Notes: generated by a model not told the origin, from the letters alone. DNA of 64,000 nt from Bacillota bacterium (GCA_023421115.1 JAEZUI010000264.1:62001-126000), one strand, 5' to 3'; shown: positions 54,874 through 64,000, counted from the stretch's first letter. Numbers and translations are program-made.

Positions 54874-55041
54874 TTAAATAATATTAGGACCTAAGTTTAA
54901 CTTTAGTGTTTCAACCATTTCATGATTCTTCTTAGGAACGATTAAAATATAAGTTCCAACTCTGGGATAACGAAAAATTTGATTTGATAATGTTTTCACA
55001 ATTTGAGAATAAGAAGTTGTTTTTTCGTTATCCCTTAACAT
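54874..55041 (-). pseudogene. Small decayed gene fragment
   Basis: A 55-codon frame on the minus strand that is not a shadow of any gene: MLRDNEKTTSYSQIVKTLSN, then QIFRYPRVGTYILIVPKKNH and EMVETLKLNLGPNII. Just upstream, another frame reads HVFDDLGIVYNRIDVKG before a stop, as if the two belonged together before a frameshift. There is no ribosome site. I do not recognise the family. The rest of 54836-55260 holds nothing clear. Confidence 0.4.
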
Positions 55042-55260
55042 CAATTCTATTATAAACTATTCCTAAATCATCAAAAACATGAATTCACCATCCTTAAAAA
55101 AGATGACTATATTGATAATGCTTGGATTGTTGTATATAATAATAACATCAAAATGATAAAACATAAAATGCACAAAAGAAGGGAAAGAACATTACGAAAT
55201 GAGGTTTGTGTAGTAGTGGTGTAGTGCGGGTTTCGCTTTGTTTTTGAGGTGTGTTAAAGA

Positions 55261-55289
55261 TTGACAAAGCAGCGCTATTAAGTTATAAT
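55261..55289 (+). promoter_or_regulatory. Consensus sigma-A promoter of leuS
   Basis: TTGACA at 55261-55266, a 17-base spacer and TATAAT at 55284-55289, a perfect consensus. It implies strong transcription and a leader of about 160 bases before leuS. Confidence 0.88.
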
Positions 55290-55312
55290 TTTTGAATTGT
55301 GATAACTGGCTG

Positions 55313-55354
55313 ATTCAATATATGGAAACAAATTTTCACGAAGCTATATTGAAT
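55313..55354 (+). promoter_or_regulatory. Inverted repeat in the leuS leader
   Basis: ATTCAATATA at 55313-55322 pairs exactly with TATATTGAAT at 55345-55354, giving a 10-bp stem with a 22-base loop in the leuS leader. No T-box sequence (GGTGGTACCGCG type) was found, so its role is open. Confidence 0.5.
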
Positions 55355-55453
55355 TTTGAATTGCTATGTAGAAGATTTTTAATGAAGTTATATACATATT
55401 TGTGATAAGAATATAGAGGTTTATTAAACGTGTTACGTTTGGAGGAATAATAA

Positions 55454-57856
55454 ATGAAACATGATTTTAAAGTCATAGAAGCTAAATGGCAGAAAAAATG
55501 GGAAGAGGCAGCGGTTTTTAATGCAGTGGATAATAGCGAAAAGCCTAAGTTTTATGCGTTAGTCGAGTTTCCCTATCCTAGCGGTGCGGGTATGCATGTA
55601 GGACATATCAAAGCATATTCCGGTCTTGAAGTTGTATCTAGAAAACGTCGTATGGAAGGTTATAATGTTCTTTTTCCAATAGGATTTGATGCTTTCGGCT
55701 TGCCAACTGAAAATTATGCTATCAAAACCGGAATGCACCCAAGGAAAATTACAGATAACAATATTGTGAAATTTACCGAGCAGCTCAAGAAGGTGGGTTT
55801 TTCCTTTGATTGGTCCCGTGTAGTTGACACAACTAAAGAAGATTATTACAAATGGACCCAGTGGATTTTTTTAAAGATGTATGAAAAGGGACTTGTTTTT
55901 CGTAACACAGCATTAGTTAATTACTGTCCGTCATGTAAGGTTGTATTGTCCAATGAGGACAGCCAGGGTGGCAAATGTGATATCTGTAATAGTGATGTAG
56001 TACAAAAATCAAAGGATGTTTGGTATCTGCGTATAACAGAATACTCTGAAAAGCTGCTGCAGGGCCTTGAGGAAGTTGACTATCTGCCAAACATAAAGCA
56101 GCAGCAAATGAACTGGATAGGTAAATCTACCGGTGCCTTTGTTGATTTTTTGATTGCAGATAAAGAAGATAAGCTTCGTGTATATACAACTCGTCCAGAT
56201 ACCTTGTTTGGTGTTACTTTTATGGTAATGGCACCTGAAAATCCGCTTATTGATAAATATGCCAAAGAGATTACCAACATGAATGAGGTTGAAGAATACC
56301 GCAATGTGTGTGCCAAGAAGACAGAATTTGAGCGTACGCAGCTTGTAAAGGAAAAGACAGGTATATGCCTTAAGGGTATAGAGGCAGTGAACCCGTTGAA
56401 TGGAAAGCGTATTCCTATTTACATTGCAGACTATGTAATGATGGGCTACGGTACGGGTGCAATAATGGCTGTTCCTGCTCATGATGAGCGTGACTATGAG
56501 TTTGCTAAGAAGTTTGGAATAGATATCGTTGAAGTCATAAAGGGTGGAGACATCTCTGAAGCAGCATATACTGGTGATGGTGAGATGATTAATTCTGAAT
56601 TCCTGAACGGATATAAGAATAAAAAAGAGTCCATAGCACGAGTTATTGAAGAAGTTAAGAAACTTGGCATTGGAGAAGCCGCAGTGCAGTATAAGATGAA
56701 GGATTGGGCCTTTAATCGTCAGAGATACTGGGGCGAACCCATTCCAATAATTCATTGCCAAAAGTGTGGAGTGGTTCCCGTTCCCTATGAGGAATTGCCT
56801 TTGAGATTACCAGATATGGAAAATTTCGAACCGGGCGTAGAGGGTGAATCACCTCTTGCAAAGATTGATTCTTTTGTGAACTGTACTTGTCCGAAGTGCA
56901 AGGGCTCTGCAAAACGTGAAACTGACACAATGCCACAGTGGGCAGGTTCATCATGGTATTTCCTGCGTTACTTAGACCCTGATAATAATGAAGCTTTTGC
57001 TTCTGAGGATAAATTAAAATATTGGATGCCGGTTGATTGGTATAATGGAGGCATGGAACATGTTACCCGACATATGATATACTCCCGTTTTTGGCATCAC
57101 TTTTTGTATGATATCGGAGAGGTAAATACTCCTGAACCTTATGCTAAACGTACTGCACAAGGCCTGATTTTAGGACCTGACGGTGAAAAAATGAGCAAAT
57201 CAAAGGGTAATGTTGTTGATCCGTTGGATGTAGTCGATGTGTTTGGAGCAGATGTACTGCGTACTTATGTCTTGTTTATGGGTGACTATGCCTCTGCCGC
57301 TCCATGGAGTGAGAGCTCAGTAAAGGGTTGTAAGAGGTTTCTTGAACGTGTCAGCAATTTATATGATATTGCTAGTGGAGAAGGTGTTACACCACAATTG
57401 GAAACATCTTTCCATAAGACTATCAAGAAGGTTTCAAATGATATTGAAGAAATGAAGTTCAATACTGCAATTGCAGCCTTGATGGGACTAATTAATGAAA
57501 TCTTTGACCATGGTTCTCTAACCAAAGATGAACTAATAACCTTTACAAAACTGCTTTGCCCGGTTGCGCCTCACCTATGTGAGGAAATCTGGGAGAAAGT
57601 CGGAGGAAAAGGATTTTTAGCCTTAGCTCCTTGGCCTAAGTACGATGAAGCAAAGACTATAGATTCAACTGTAGAAATTGCTGTCCAGATAAACGGTAAA
57701 CTTCGCGGTGTTGTTGCACTTGCGTTAAACTGTTCACAAGATGAAGCAATGGCAGCAGCTAAAAAAGTTCCCGACATACTACCTTTCATAGAGGGTAAAA
57801 CTATTGTGAAAGAGATTTACGTTCCAAACAAGATTATCAACATTGTTGTAAAGTAA
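55454..57856 (+). CDS. leuS: Leucyl-tRNA synthetase
   Basis: An 800-residue class I aminoacyl-tRNA synthetase that charges tRNA-Leu. The first catalytic signature is FPYPSGAGMHVGHIKAY (HxGH within HVGH). The CP1 editing domain follows, with YTTRPDTLFGVTFMVMAPENP and GYGTGAIMAVPAHDERD. The second signature is KMSKSKGNVVDP. The C-terminal anticodon-binding and extension domains end in VQINGKLRGVV and KEIYVPNKIINIVVK. Length and domain order are those of bacterial LeuRS. TTGGAGGAA lies before the ATG. It has its own consensus promoter and a terminator downstream, so it is a single-gene unit. Confidence 0.97.
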   Translation: MKHDFKVIEAKWQKKWEEAAVFNAVDNSEKPKFYALVEFPYPSGAGMHVGHIKAYSGLEVVSRKRRMEGYNVLFPIGFDAFGLPTENYAIKTGMHPRKITDNNIVKFTEQLKKVGFSFDWSRVVDTTKEDYYKWTQWIFLKMYEKGLVFRNTALVNYCPSCKVVLSNEDSQGGKCDICNSDVVQKSKDVWYLRITEYSEKLLQGLEEVDYLPNIKQQQMNWIGKSTGAFVDFLIADKEDKLRVYTTRPDTLFGVTFMVMAPENPLIDKYAKEITNMNEVEEYRNVCAKKTEFERTQLVKEKTGICLKGIEAVNPLNGKRIPIYIADYVMMGYGTGAIMAVPAHDERDYEFAKKFGIDIVEVIKGGDISEAAYTGDGEMINSEFLNGYKNKKESIARVIEEVKKLGIGEAAVQYKMKDWAFNRQRYWGEPIPIIHCQKCGVVPVPYEELPLRLPDMENFEPGVEGESPLAKIDSFVNCTCPKCKGSAKRETDTMPQWAGSSWYFLRYLDPDNNEAFASEDKLKYWMPVDWYNGGMEHVTRHMIYSRFWHHFLYDIGEVNTPEPYAKRTAQGLILGPDGEKMSKSKGNVVDPLDVVDVFGADVLRTYVLFMGDYASAAPWSESSVKGCKRFLERVSNLYDIASGEGVTPQLETSFHKTIKKVSNDIEEMKFNTAIAALMGLINEIFDHGSLTKDELITFTKLLCPVAPHLCEEIWEKVGGKGFLALAPWPKYDEAKTIDSTVEIAVQINGKLRGVVALALNCSQDEAMAAAKKVPDILPFIEGKTIVKEIYVPNKIINIVVK

Positions 57857-57933
57857 ATTGCAAAACAGATAAAATAAAATTTTATGACCACGAATATTTA
57901 TAAAGTTTGATTTGGTGATAAAACCTAAAAGAT

Positions 57934-57967
57934 GAGGTGGGATTTCTAAAAATCCACCTCTATTTTA
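57934..57967 (+). terminator. Intrinsic terminator of leuS
   Basis: GAGGTGGGATTT pairs with AAATCCACCTC (57950-57960) across a short loop and is followed by TATTTTATT. Confidence 0.82.
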
Positions 57968-58089
57968 TTAAACAATAAACTCTCCCTATCAAATTTAATA
58001 CTCAAACCTAATTTTCTAAAGTCACTATATTGATAAATGAAGATAAATAGTTCATAATATACTAAAAACAACTAGGAGAGATTTACGAA

Positions 58090-58905
58090 ATGTCGATGGA
58101 AAATGTTTTGCTTGCATTCGCCCTTACATTATTTGCCGGTCTTTCGACTGGAATTGGCGGGTTGTTTGCATTTATATACAGGAGAACAAATACAAAACTC
58201 CTATCCGTAGTGCTGGGTTTCTCAGCCGGAGTAATGATTTATGTATCTTTTGTAGAAATTTTATCTGAAGCGCATAACTATCTTATTGCCAGTATGGGAG
58301 AGAAGAATGGACCGTGGATTACTGTTGCAGGATTTTTTGGAGGTATGTTTTTAATTGCCATTATCGACAAAATCATACCTTCCTATGAGAATCCCCATGA
58401 GACTCGAAAAATAGAGGATATGGAAGCCTGCAGAACTGATGATAACACCAAAAAACTTTTGAGAACCGGATTTTTTACTGCCATAGCAATAACTATACAT
58501 AACTTTCCAGAAGGGATTGCTACCTTTACATCTGCTGTAAAGGAGCCAAAACTGGGCATTGCCATTGCCATAGCCATCGCAATACACAATATTCCGGAAG
58601 GAATTGCAGTATCAATACCGGTATATTGCGCTACAGGAAGCAGAAAACGTGCATTAGGATTATCACTGCTTTCCGGTTTTTCAGAGCCACTAGGAGCATT
58701 AATTGGATTTCTTGTATTAATGCCGTTTATGAATGATCTTGTGTTTGGTATATTGTTTGCAGCTGTTTCTGGAATAATGGTTTTTATTTCATTGGACGAG
58801 CTTCTGCCAACTGCAAGAGAATACGGAGAACATCACTTGTCTATGTATGGGTTGATAAGTGGCATGATTGTTATGGCTTTAAGCTTGATTCTTTTTGTAC
58901 AATAG
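58090..58905 (+). CDS. zupT: ZIP-family metal transporter (ZupT-like)
   Basis: A 271-residue membrane protein with about eight helices. The metal-binding helices carry HNFPEGIATF and HNIPEGIAVSIPVY, the duplicated HNxPEG signature of ZupT/GufA-type zinc importers. SAGVMIYVSFVEIL near the N-terminus matches the family. It would import zinc and perhaps other divalent metals. TAGGAGAG precedes the ATG. It is transcribed alone; no Zur box was seen. Confidence 0.92.
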   Translation: MSMENVLLAFALTLFAGLSTGIGGLFAFIYRRTNTKLLSVVLGFSAGVMIYVSFVEILSEAHNYLIASMGEKNGPWITVAGFFGGMFLIAIIDKIIPSYENPHETRKIEDMEACRTDDNTKKLLRTGFFTAIAITIHNFPEGIATFTSAVKEPKLGIAIAIAIAIHNIPEGIAVSIPVYCATGSRKRALGLSLLSGFSEPLGALIGFLVLMPFMNDLVFGILFAAVSGIMVFISLDELLPTAREYGEHHLSMYGLISGMIVMALSLILFVQ

Positions 58906-59025
58906 ATTTCATTGCTGATTAGGAAGCTTAAGATAAACTTTAGCTCAATTATCACTTTTAGACTTGTTAGTTCAAAGAGATTAAGTAAAACCCAAAGTGA
59001 TTAGTAAGTAAAAGGGGGATGGAAT

Positions 59026-60039
59026 ATGAATAAAAAAGATCAATCATCTGTTTTAAAAGTGAAAAGAGGCAGAACGTTTAAGCGAATATTTATTATAGGA
59101 ATTTTAGGTATTGTCTTGATTCTTTTGAGCATATTTATTCTTGATGGCTCATTTGGCAAACATGAGCAGAGTATACCAAACGCATCATCTACAGCAAATG
59201 AAAATAGTATTGACAAAACTATTGAAAGAAATGATGAATTAACGTCTTTGCCTGAGGAAACTCATAAAGAGGATTTTCAAAAGAGTGTAATAAATACTGA
59301 GGGTTCAACAATACAGGATAGATTTAATCTACCGGAAGGATTTGAACGTGTTCCTGTTGCTGAGGGATCTTTTGCACAATATTTGAGAAATCTTCCTTTA
59401 AAGCCTCATGGTTCTGTTGTCCACTACTATGACGGACGGGAAAAGGGTAGAGATGTGTACGATGCTGTAATTGATATGGATGTGGGAGAAAGAGATTTAC
59501 AGCAATGTGCTGATGCCGTAATGCGGTTTAGAGCAGAGTACTTGTACAATAAAGGGCTTTATGATAAGATTCATTTCAACTTTACAAACGGCTTTATGGC
59601 GGACTATTCTAAATGGAGGAATGGATACAGGATTGCAGTTGAAGGTAATAATGCTTACTGGGTAAAGCGAGCCGGGTATTCTGAAGATTATGCGGTTTTC
59701 AGGCAGTATATGGATATGGTTTTTGCATATGCAGGAACATTGTCCCTCTCTATGGAACTTGATAAGGTGAGTATTGAAGATATGAAAATTGGAGATGTTT
59801 TTATGAAAGGTGCATTGCCCGGCCATTGTGTTATTATTGTGGATATGGCGGAAAATAAATCTACGGGAGAAAAGATATTTATGATAGCACAAAGTTACAT
59901 GCCGGCTCAGGATATTCATGTCCTAAAAAATTACAAAAACAACATAATAAGTCCATGGTACAACTCTGACTTTGGAGAGGAACTAAATACTCCGGAATGG
60001 ACGTTTGATAAAGAACAGCTTATGAGATTTAAAGAATAG
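59026..60039 (+). CDS. DUF4846 protein, membrane-anchored
   Basis: A 337-residue protein with one N-terminal membrane helix (about 20-40, IFIIGILGIVLILLSIFIL) and a polar Ser/Thr/Glu linker, so the body is outside the cell. From about 100 on the sequence (RFNLPEGFERVPVAEGSFAQYLRNLPLKPHGS ... YDAVIDMDVGERDLQQCADAVMRFRAEYLY ... KIHFNFTNGFMADYSKWRNGYRI ... PGHCVIIVDM) matches the DUF4846 family, of unknown biochemical function. A conserved CADAVMRFRAEYLY helix and PGHCVIIV strand suggest a peptidase-like or cell-wall fold, but no catalytic claim is made. GGGGGATGG lies before the ATG. It is followed by a rhomboid protease gene. Confidence 0.85.
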   Translation: MNKKDQSSVLKVKRGRTFKRIFIIGILGIVLILLSIFILDGSFGKHEQSIPNASSTANENSIDKTIERNDELTSLPEETHKEDFQKSVINTEGSTIQDRFNLPEGFERVPVAEGSFAQYLRNLPLKPHGSVVHYYDGREKGRDVYDAVIDMDVGERDLQQCADAVMRFRAEYLYNKGLYDKIHFNFTNGFMADYSKWRNGYRIAVEGNNAYWVKRAGYSEDYAVFRQYMDMVFAYAGTLSLSMELDKVSIEDMKIGDVFMKGALPGHCVIIVDMAENKSTGEKIFMIAQSYMPAQDIHVLKNYKNNIISPWYNSDFGEELNTPEWTFDKEQLMRFKE

Positions 60040-60100
60040 GCAAATAAGTAGTGTTTCCAACCTAAATCTAGGCTTTGGACAAAGAAAGTGAGGATTTATA

Positions 60101-60667
60101 ATGCTAAAACGTTTTCACTATAATTCACCAGTAATACTGACATACACTATATTATCCTTTATAGTGCTAATTCTCAGTGGAGTTACAAAATTTTATTCTA
60201 CTCGATTGCTTTTTTCGGTATATAGAGGAAGTCTTACCGATGTTTTCTTTTATTTCAGATTGTTTGGACATGTATTAGGACATGCGGATTGGAGTCACTT
60301 TTTGAGCAACTTCCTCATAATACTAATAATCGGCCCTATGCTTGAGGAAAAATACGGTTCGAAAAATTTGCTTATGATGATAGCAACTACAGCGTTTGTA
60401 ACTGGTTTGTTGAATATACTGCTTTTTAATTCTGCATTGCTTGGTGCAAGCGGTATTGTGTTTATGTTTATTTTGTTAGGTTCTTTTGCTAATATAAAAA
60501 AGGGAAGTATTCCCATTACTCTAATATTGGTGGTTGTTGTTTACCTTGGAATGGAATTTGCCGATGCATTACTAAAGGAAGATAATGTTTCACAACTTAC
60601 TCACATTGCGGGTGGCATTTTTGGCTGTATTTTCGGTTTTACCCGTCAGAGTGGCAAGAAGGCATAG
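60101..60667 (+). CDS. Rhomboid-family intramembrane serine protease
   Basis: A 188-residue protein with about six membrane helices. FGHVLGHADWSHFLSNF is the loop with the conserved HxxWxHxxxN that lines the rhomboid active site. LLGASGIVFMF holds the nucleophile serine (S117) in GxSG, and THIAGGIFGCIFGF holds the partner histidine (H168). Both catalytic residues are present, so it should cut membrane proteins. AGTGAGG lies before the ATG. It lies 61 bases after the DUF4846 gene and may share its transcript. Substrates are unknown. Confidence 0.9.
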   Translation: MLKRFHYNSPVILTYTILSFIVLILSGVTKFYSTRLLFSVYRGSLTDVFFYFRLFGHVLGHADWSHFLSNFLIILIIGPMLEEKYGSKNLLMMIATTAFVTGLLNILLFNSALLGASGIVFMFILLGSFANIKKGSIPITLILVVVVYLGMEFADALLKEDNVSQLTHIAGGIFGCIFGFTRQSGKKA

Positions 60668-60952
60668 CTTGCTGATGCTACTGACAAAGGGTGAATTTAA
60701 TTTTCGTACACCATATTAGGTTATACTTTTGAATTTTCCGTGTCCTAACAAAAACTTGTTATTTCCATATTTAATACAATGTGTTATAATTATATGCATG
60801 TATTACGTTTCTGTAAGTTGATTTCTAAAGGATTTTTATAGTTGAAAAAGCCTAGTTTTACAGTTCTTTTTATCGTCAGTAGAATTTATTTCTTAAGTTT
60901 AATTGAATACTTGTGAGTTAATAGCCGATTCAAAAATTATTGAGGTGATTTG

Positions 60953-63076
60953 ATGAAAAAGCGAAAGACATTAGGTCTTCTCATCAACGATATTGATGGG
61001 AGCTATCAAACATATATATGGCTAATGTTGAAGCAAGCTGCTGAAGAAATGGACTGCAATTTAATGGTTTTTGAAGGAAGGTCTTTAAAACATGATGATT
61101 ATGCTGACAAACAGCATCATATTATTTACAATTTTATTGAAAAAGATAGATTTGATGGATTGGTCATTACCAGTTCTTCTATAGCCTCCTTTATAAAGTA
61201 TGATGAGTTTCTGCAATTCATGAAGAAGTACAGAGATATCCCTTTTGTATCTTTTGGTGTTGAAATACCCGGTGCATTAAGTGTAATTTGCGATACAAAG
61301 GTAGGGATGAAAAATCTTATCAGGCATTTAACTGATGACCATGGTTATACCAAAATTATATTTGTAACAGGTCCAGCAGGCAATGATGCTGCAATTGAAC
61401 GTCTTGAGGCGTATAAAGAAGTTCTTGAGGAAAAAAATATAGATTTTGATGAGAATTTGATATTCCAAGGTGATTTTATATCTAATACGGGCTACCACAT
61501 AATGGAAGAAATTGTGCTTTCAAAAAAGGAATACGAGGCAATAGTATTTTCAAATGACGATATGGCTTTAGGTGCTATAAAGTGCATTGAAAACATGAAG
61601 GATTCAGGAAAATACCCGGTTGATAAAAGAATTATTATTTGCGGTTTTGATGACTCCTTAAATGCAAGCAAGGTAAACCCGCCTTTAACAACAGTAAAAC
61701 AGCCCATTAAGGAAATGTGCTTTAAATCAGTGGAAGCTTTAATAGAGAGTGAAAATAAAGAAGAGGCTATCATATTGCCTTCAGTTATTGTGAAGAGGGC
61801 GTCTTGTGGGTGTGAATATAATAAAGAGAAGGACAAGCTAAATGATATAAATTCAGTAAAATTAGTATTGAATTGTAGAGTGCATGAAAATATTCAGACT
61901 TATCTTATCGAGGAGCTTTTTGAAAAGCTTGGACCTGCCTTAAAAAACAGTTTTATTGAAAGTTGTTTTGTATTTAAATATGTTGAAGGACCAATTTTCT
62001 ATGATGAAGAAATGGCTTTTGATGAAAACTTTAAAGTACCGTTAAGATCTGAAATGATATATGCCTATTATAATGGTGAACGCAAGGCTATAGAACAGAA
62101 AGACAATATAATAAGGACTACCCGGATTGTTCCTGAATGTTTTATACCTGAGGATAGGAGATTTACATATCTTGTTATGCCGTTGTTTTTTAAAAATGAA
62201 CATTTTGGTTATGTATGTTTTGAAGTAACCGATAATGATGTAATGACCTTTGAAATGTTGAGGGGGCAGATTAGCAATACTCTAAAGGGCGCACTTATGT
62301 TGCTTGAAAGGGATAGTATTGAAGAAAGCCTTCGGGAAAATGAAAGGTTGGCATCGTTAGGACAGATGATAGGGGGAATATCTCACAATCTTATGACTCC
62401 TATTATGTCAATTTCAGGTATATCCACTGCTCTAGGAGATTTAATTAGTGAATACAGGGAATCTATTGAAGATGGAACGGTAACAAAAGAGGATCATTAT
62501 GAAATAAATTCTGAAATGGCAGAGTGGGTTAAAAAGTTAAAGGATTATAATTCGTACATGTCTAATGTCATAACAACTGTTAAATCGCAGGCAATTCAGT
62601 TAAATTCTCATTCGGAAAATGATTTTACAATAGACGAACTTGTAAATAGAATAAAGTTTTTAAAAAACACCGATATTACTATAAAAAAAGCAAATCTAGA
62701 GTTAATTGTAAATATAGATGCAAACGTTGTAATTCAAGGTGATGTATCAAATATGATACAAATACTGGACAATTTAATAAAGAATGCAATTCAATCCTAT
62801 GAGGGGAAAGAGCTTTATCAATGCAGAGTTGAACTTCATATACGTAAAAATGAAAATATGATTATAATCATGGTAAAAGATTACGGTAGTGGAATACCCG
62901 AAGACATTAAACCACGTTTGTTTAAGTATATGTTAACTACTAAAGGAAAAAACGGAACAGGACTAAGTCTAATGTTATCATATTCAACTATAAAGGGTAA
63001 ATTCGGAGGAGAAATATGGTTTGAATCTGAGGAAAATCAGGGAACAGCATTTTACATTTCCGTGCCTATAAATTAG
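60953..63076 (+). CDS. Soluble histidine kinase with LacI-type ligand-binding domain
   Basis: A 707-residue protein without membrane helices. Residues 1-290 are a LacI/GalR-type periplasmic-binding fold (TLGLLINDIDGSYQTYIWLMLKQAAEEMDC ... IFVTGPAGNDAAIERLEAYKEVLEE ... VFSNDDMALGAIKCIE ... IIICGFDDSLNASKVNPPLTTVKQP) lacking the LacI DNA-binding helix-turn-helix. A middle GAF-like region (about 310-450) is followed by a kinase: H-box GQMIGGISHNLMTPIMSISG (H478), N-box QILDNLIKNAIQSYEG and KDYGSGIPED/GTGLSLML. It probably senses a sugar inside the cell. No response regulator is adjacent. ATG at 60953, with GAGGTGATT upstream, is preferred to TTG 60950. Confidence 0.87.
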   Translation: MKKRKTLGLLINDIDGSYQTYIWLMLKQAAEEMDCNLMVFEGRSLKHDDYADKQHHIIYNFIEKDRFDGLVITSSSIASFIKYDEFLQFMKKYRDIPFVSFGVEIPGALSVICDTKVGMKNLIRHLTDDHGYTKIIFVTGPAGNDAAIERLEAYKEVLEEKNIDFDENLIFQGDFISNTGYHIMEEIVLSKKEYEAIVFSNDDMALGAIKCIENMKDSGKYPVDKRIIICGFDDSLNASKVNPPLTTVKQPIKEMCFKSVEALIESENKEEAIILPSVIVKRASCGCEYNKEKDKLNDINSVKLVLNCRVHENIQTYLIEELFEKLGPALKNSFIESCFVFKYVEGPIFYDEEMAFDENFKVPLRSEMIYAYYNGERKAIEQKDNIIRTTRIVPECFIPEDRRFTYLVMPLFFKNEHFGYVCFEVTDNDVMTFEMLRGQISNTLKGALMLLERDSIEESLRENERLASLGQMIGGISHNLMTPIMSISGISTALGDLISEYRESIEDGTVTKEDHYEINSEMAEWVKKLKDYNSYMSNVITTVKSQAIQLNSHSENDFTIDELVNRIKFLKNTDITIKKANLELIVNIDANVVIQGDVSNMIQILDNLIKNAIQSYEGKELYQCRVELHIRKNENMIIIMVKDYGSGIPEDIKPRLFKYMLTTKGKNGTGLSLMLSYSTIKGKFGGEIWFESEENQGTAFYISVPIN

Positions 63077-63177
63077 AAGAAGCTTATGTTTTACAATCTA
63101 TATTTATTGGTAATATCTATTCTTTAAGTTCTAATTAATGCTTATGAGAACTTCATGAACTTTATAGGGGTGATAGA

Positions 63178-64000
63178 ATGAAAAAGCGTAAGACAATTGG
63201 TCTTCTTATAAATGATATTGATGGCGGTTTACAAGTATCATTTTGGCTAGCTTTTAAACAAGCTGCTGAGGAAATGGACTGCAACTTGATGGTGTTTGCA
63301 GGAAGGTCTTTAAATAACAAATTATATGGTGCTAAACAGCACCATATAATTTACAATTTTATTGAGAAAGGAGCACTTGATGGAATAATAATAGCAAGTG
63401 CTTTAATTGGTACCTTCGTAACCCCGGAAGAGTTTAAGGAATTTTGCAAAAAATATAAAGATATTCCTATTGTGTCTTTTGGTATTGAGATTCCTAATGC
63501 TGCAAGTATAGTGTGTGAAGGTAAAAATGGTTTGAAAGATCTTATAAGGCATTTAATTGATGACCATGGCTATAAAAGAATTATGTTTGTGACTGGACCT
63601 GAAAATAATGGTGGTTCAATAGGAAGATTTGAAGCATATAGGGAAGTCCTTGAAGAAAAGAATATAAGTTTTGAGGAAAATATGGTGTTTCATGGAGATT
63701 TTGTAGCGGATACTGGATACAAGATAATGGAAGAGATTATTCTTTCGGATATTGAATATGACGCTATAGTATTTGCAAATGATTCCATGGCATTAGGTGC
63801 ATTAAGGGCCATAGATAACATGAAAAAAGCGGATATATACCCTAAAGATAAAAAGGTTGTAATTTGTGGGTTTGACGACGCAATTATGGCAAACAAGGCA
63901 AATCCGCCCTTAACAACAGTCAAACAACCTATTAGAGAAATGTGTACTAAAGCTGTTGAGTTATTCGTGAAAGAGGAACTTAAGGAAGAGTTAATTGTAT
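63178..64000 (+). CDS. Second LacI-domain sensor protein, cut by the window end
   Basis: A reading frame starting ATG at 63178 (GGGGTGA upstream) and open to the end of the window (274 codons). Its first 45 residues nearly repeat those of the preceding kinase (MKKRKTIGLLINDIDGGLQVSFWLAFKQAAEEMDC), and the LacI-type ligand-binding fold continues (HGYKRIMFVTGPENNGGSIGRFEAYREVLEEKNI ... VICGFDDAIMANKANPPLTTVKQP). A kinase or GGDEF C-terminal part is expected beyond the window. The two genes are a tandem duplication with divergence in the ligand pocket. Confidence 0.85.
   Translation, partial: MKKRKTIGLLINDIDGGLQVSFWLAFKQAAEEMDCNLMVFAGRSLNNKLYGAKQHHIIYNFIEKGALDGIIIASALIGTFVTPEEFKEFCKKYKDIPIVSFGIEIPNAASIVCEGKNGLKDLIRHLIDDHGYKRIMFVTGPENNGGSIGRFEAYREVLEEKNISFEENMVFHGDFVADTGYKIMEEIILSDIEYDAIVFANDSMALGALRAIDNMKKADIYPKDKKVVICGFDDAIMANKANPPLTTVKQPIREMCTKAVELFVKEELKEELIV

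Noticed and set aside
55290..55453. T-box riboswitch before leuS
   Set aside because: The conserved T-box core (GGTGGTACCGCG type) is absent and no specifier loop could be placed.
1..64000. CRISPR array, tRNA or rRNA genes
   Set aside because: No regularly spaced direct repeats, cloverleaf sequences or ribosomal RNA motifs were noticed on either strand. This was a visual scan only.

Overview
The window is AT-rich, with Gram-positive style GGAGG ribosome binding sites, S-layer-homology (SLH) surface proteins, a stalk-domain secreted protein and NHLM-type exporters. Together these suggest a Clostridia-type firmicute, probably a relative of the anaerobic cellulolytic clostridia. The genus is inference only. 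No rRNA, tRNA or CRISPR array was seen. REGION 1 (1-11.5 kb, + strand) is part of a surface polysaccharide locus: an N-acetyltransferase, three GT4 glycosyltransferases, a TviB/WbpO dehydrogenase with a TviC/WbpP epimerase (route to UDP-GalNAc uronic acid), a Wzy-like polymerase, a LicD-family phosphotransferase, a Wzx-like flippase and a TagD-like cytidylyltransferase. REGION 2 (11.7-34.2 kb, + strand) is the most unusual part. A sigma-A-like promoter precedes a 56-residue peptide with a double-glycine leader, then a 3130-residue SLH-anchored surface protein. After a strong terminator comes a tight eight-gene run: a divergent alanine-racemase-like protein, an orphan solute-binding protein, a two-sensor MFS fusion, a GNAT enzyme, an orphan LivJ-type lipoprotein, an HlyD-like NHLM secretion protein, a C39-peptidase ABC exporter and a second NHLM-type ABC exporter. 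It reads as a peptide export system with attached sensing and amino-acid chemistry but no recognisable RiPP-modifying enzyme. REGION 3 (34.3-45.4 kb) is a mixed accessory zone: a Phd/RelE-type toxin-antitoxin pair with a palindromic operator, relics of an IS91-like transposase and of contractile-injection-associated genes, a stalk/NPCBM secreted protein, a hybrid sensor kinase ending in an HD-GYP domain, a GT39 mannosyltransferase-like membrane protein and a broken lipoprotein gene. At 44.9-45.3 kb lies a second copy of the promoter and leader of the giant gene. In this copy the peptide gene is missing and the signal peptide is cut off by a stop; it precedes a 1539-residue S-layer-like protein. 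REGION 4 (50-55 kb) holds an oligopeptide-binding protein relic, a PadR/HAAS operon, an unrecognised gene, and a decayed type I restriction locus in which the start of HsdM is fused in frame to the end of HsdR. REGION 5 (55.2-64 kb) is more ordinary: leuS with a consensus promoter, a ZIP transporter, a DUF4846 protein, a rhomboid protease and two tandem paralogous kinases with LacI-type sensor domains, the second cut by the window end. A roughly 100-bp hairpin repeat occurs twice in opposite orientation (5.87 and 31.9 kb), linking regions 1 and 2.
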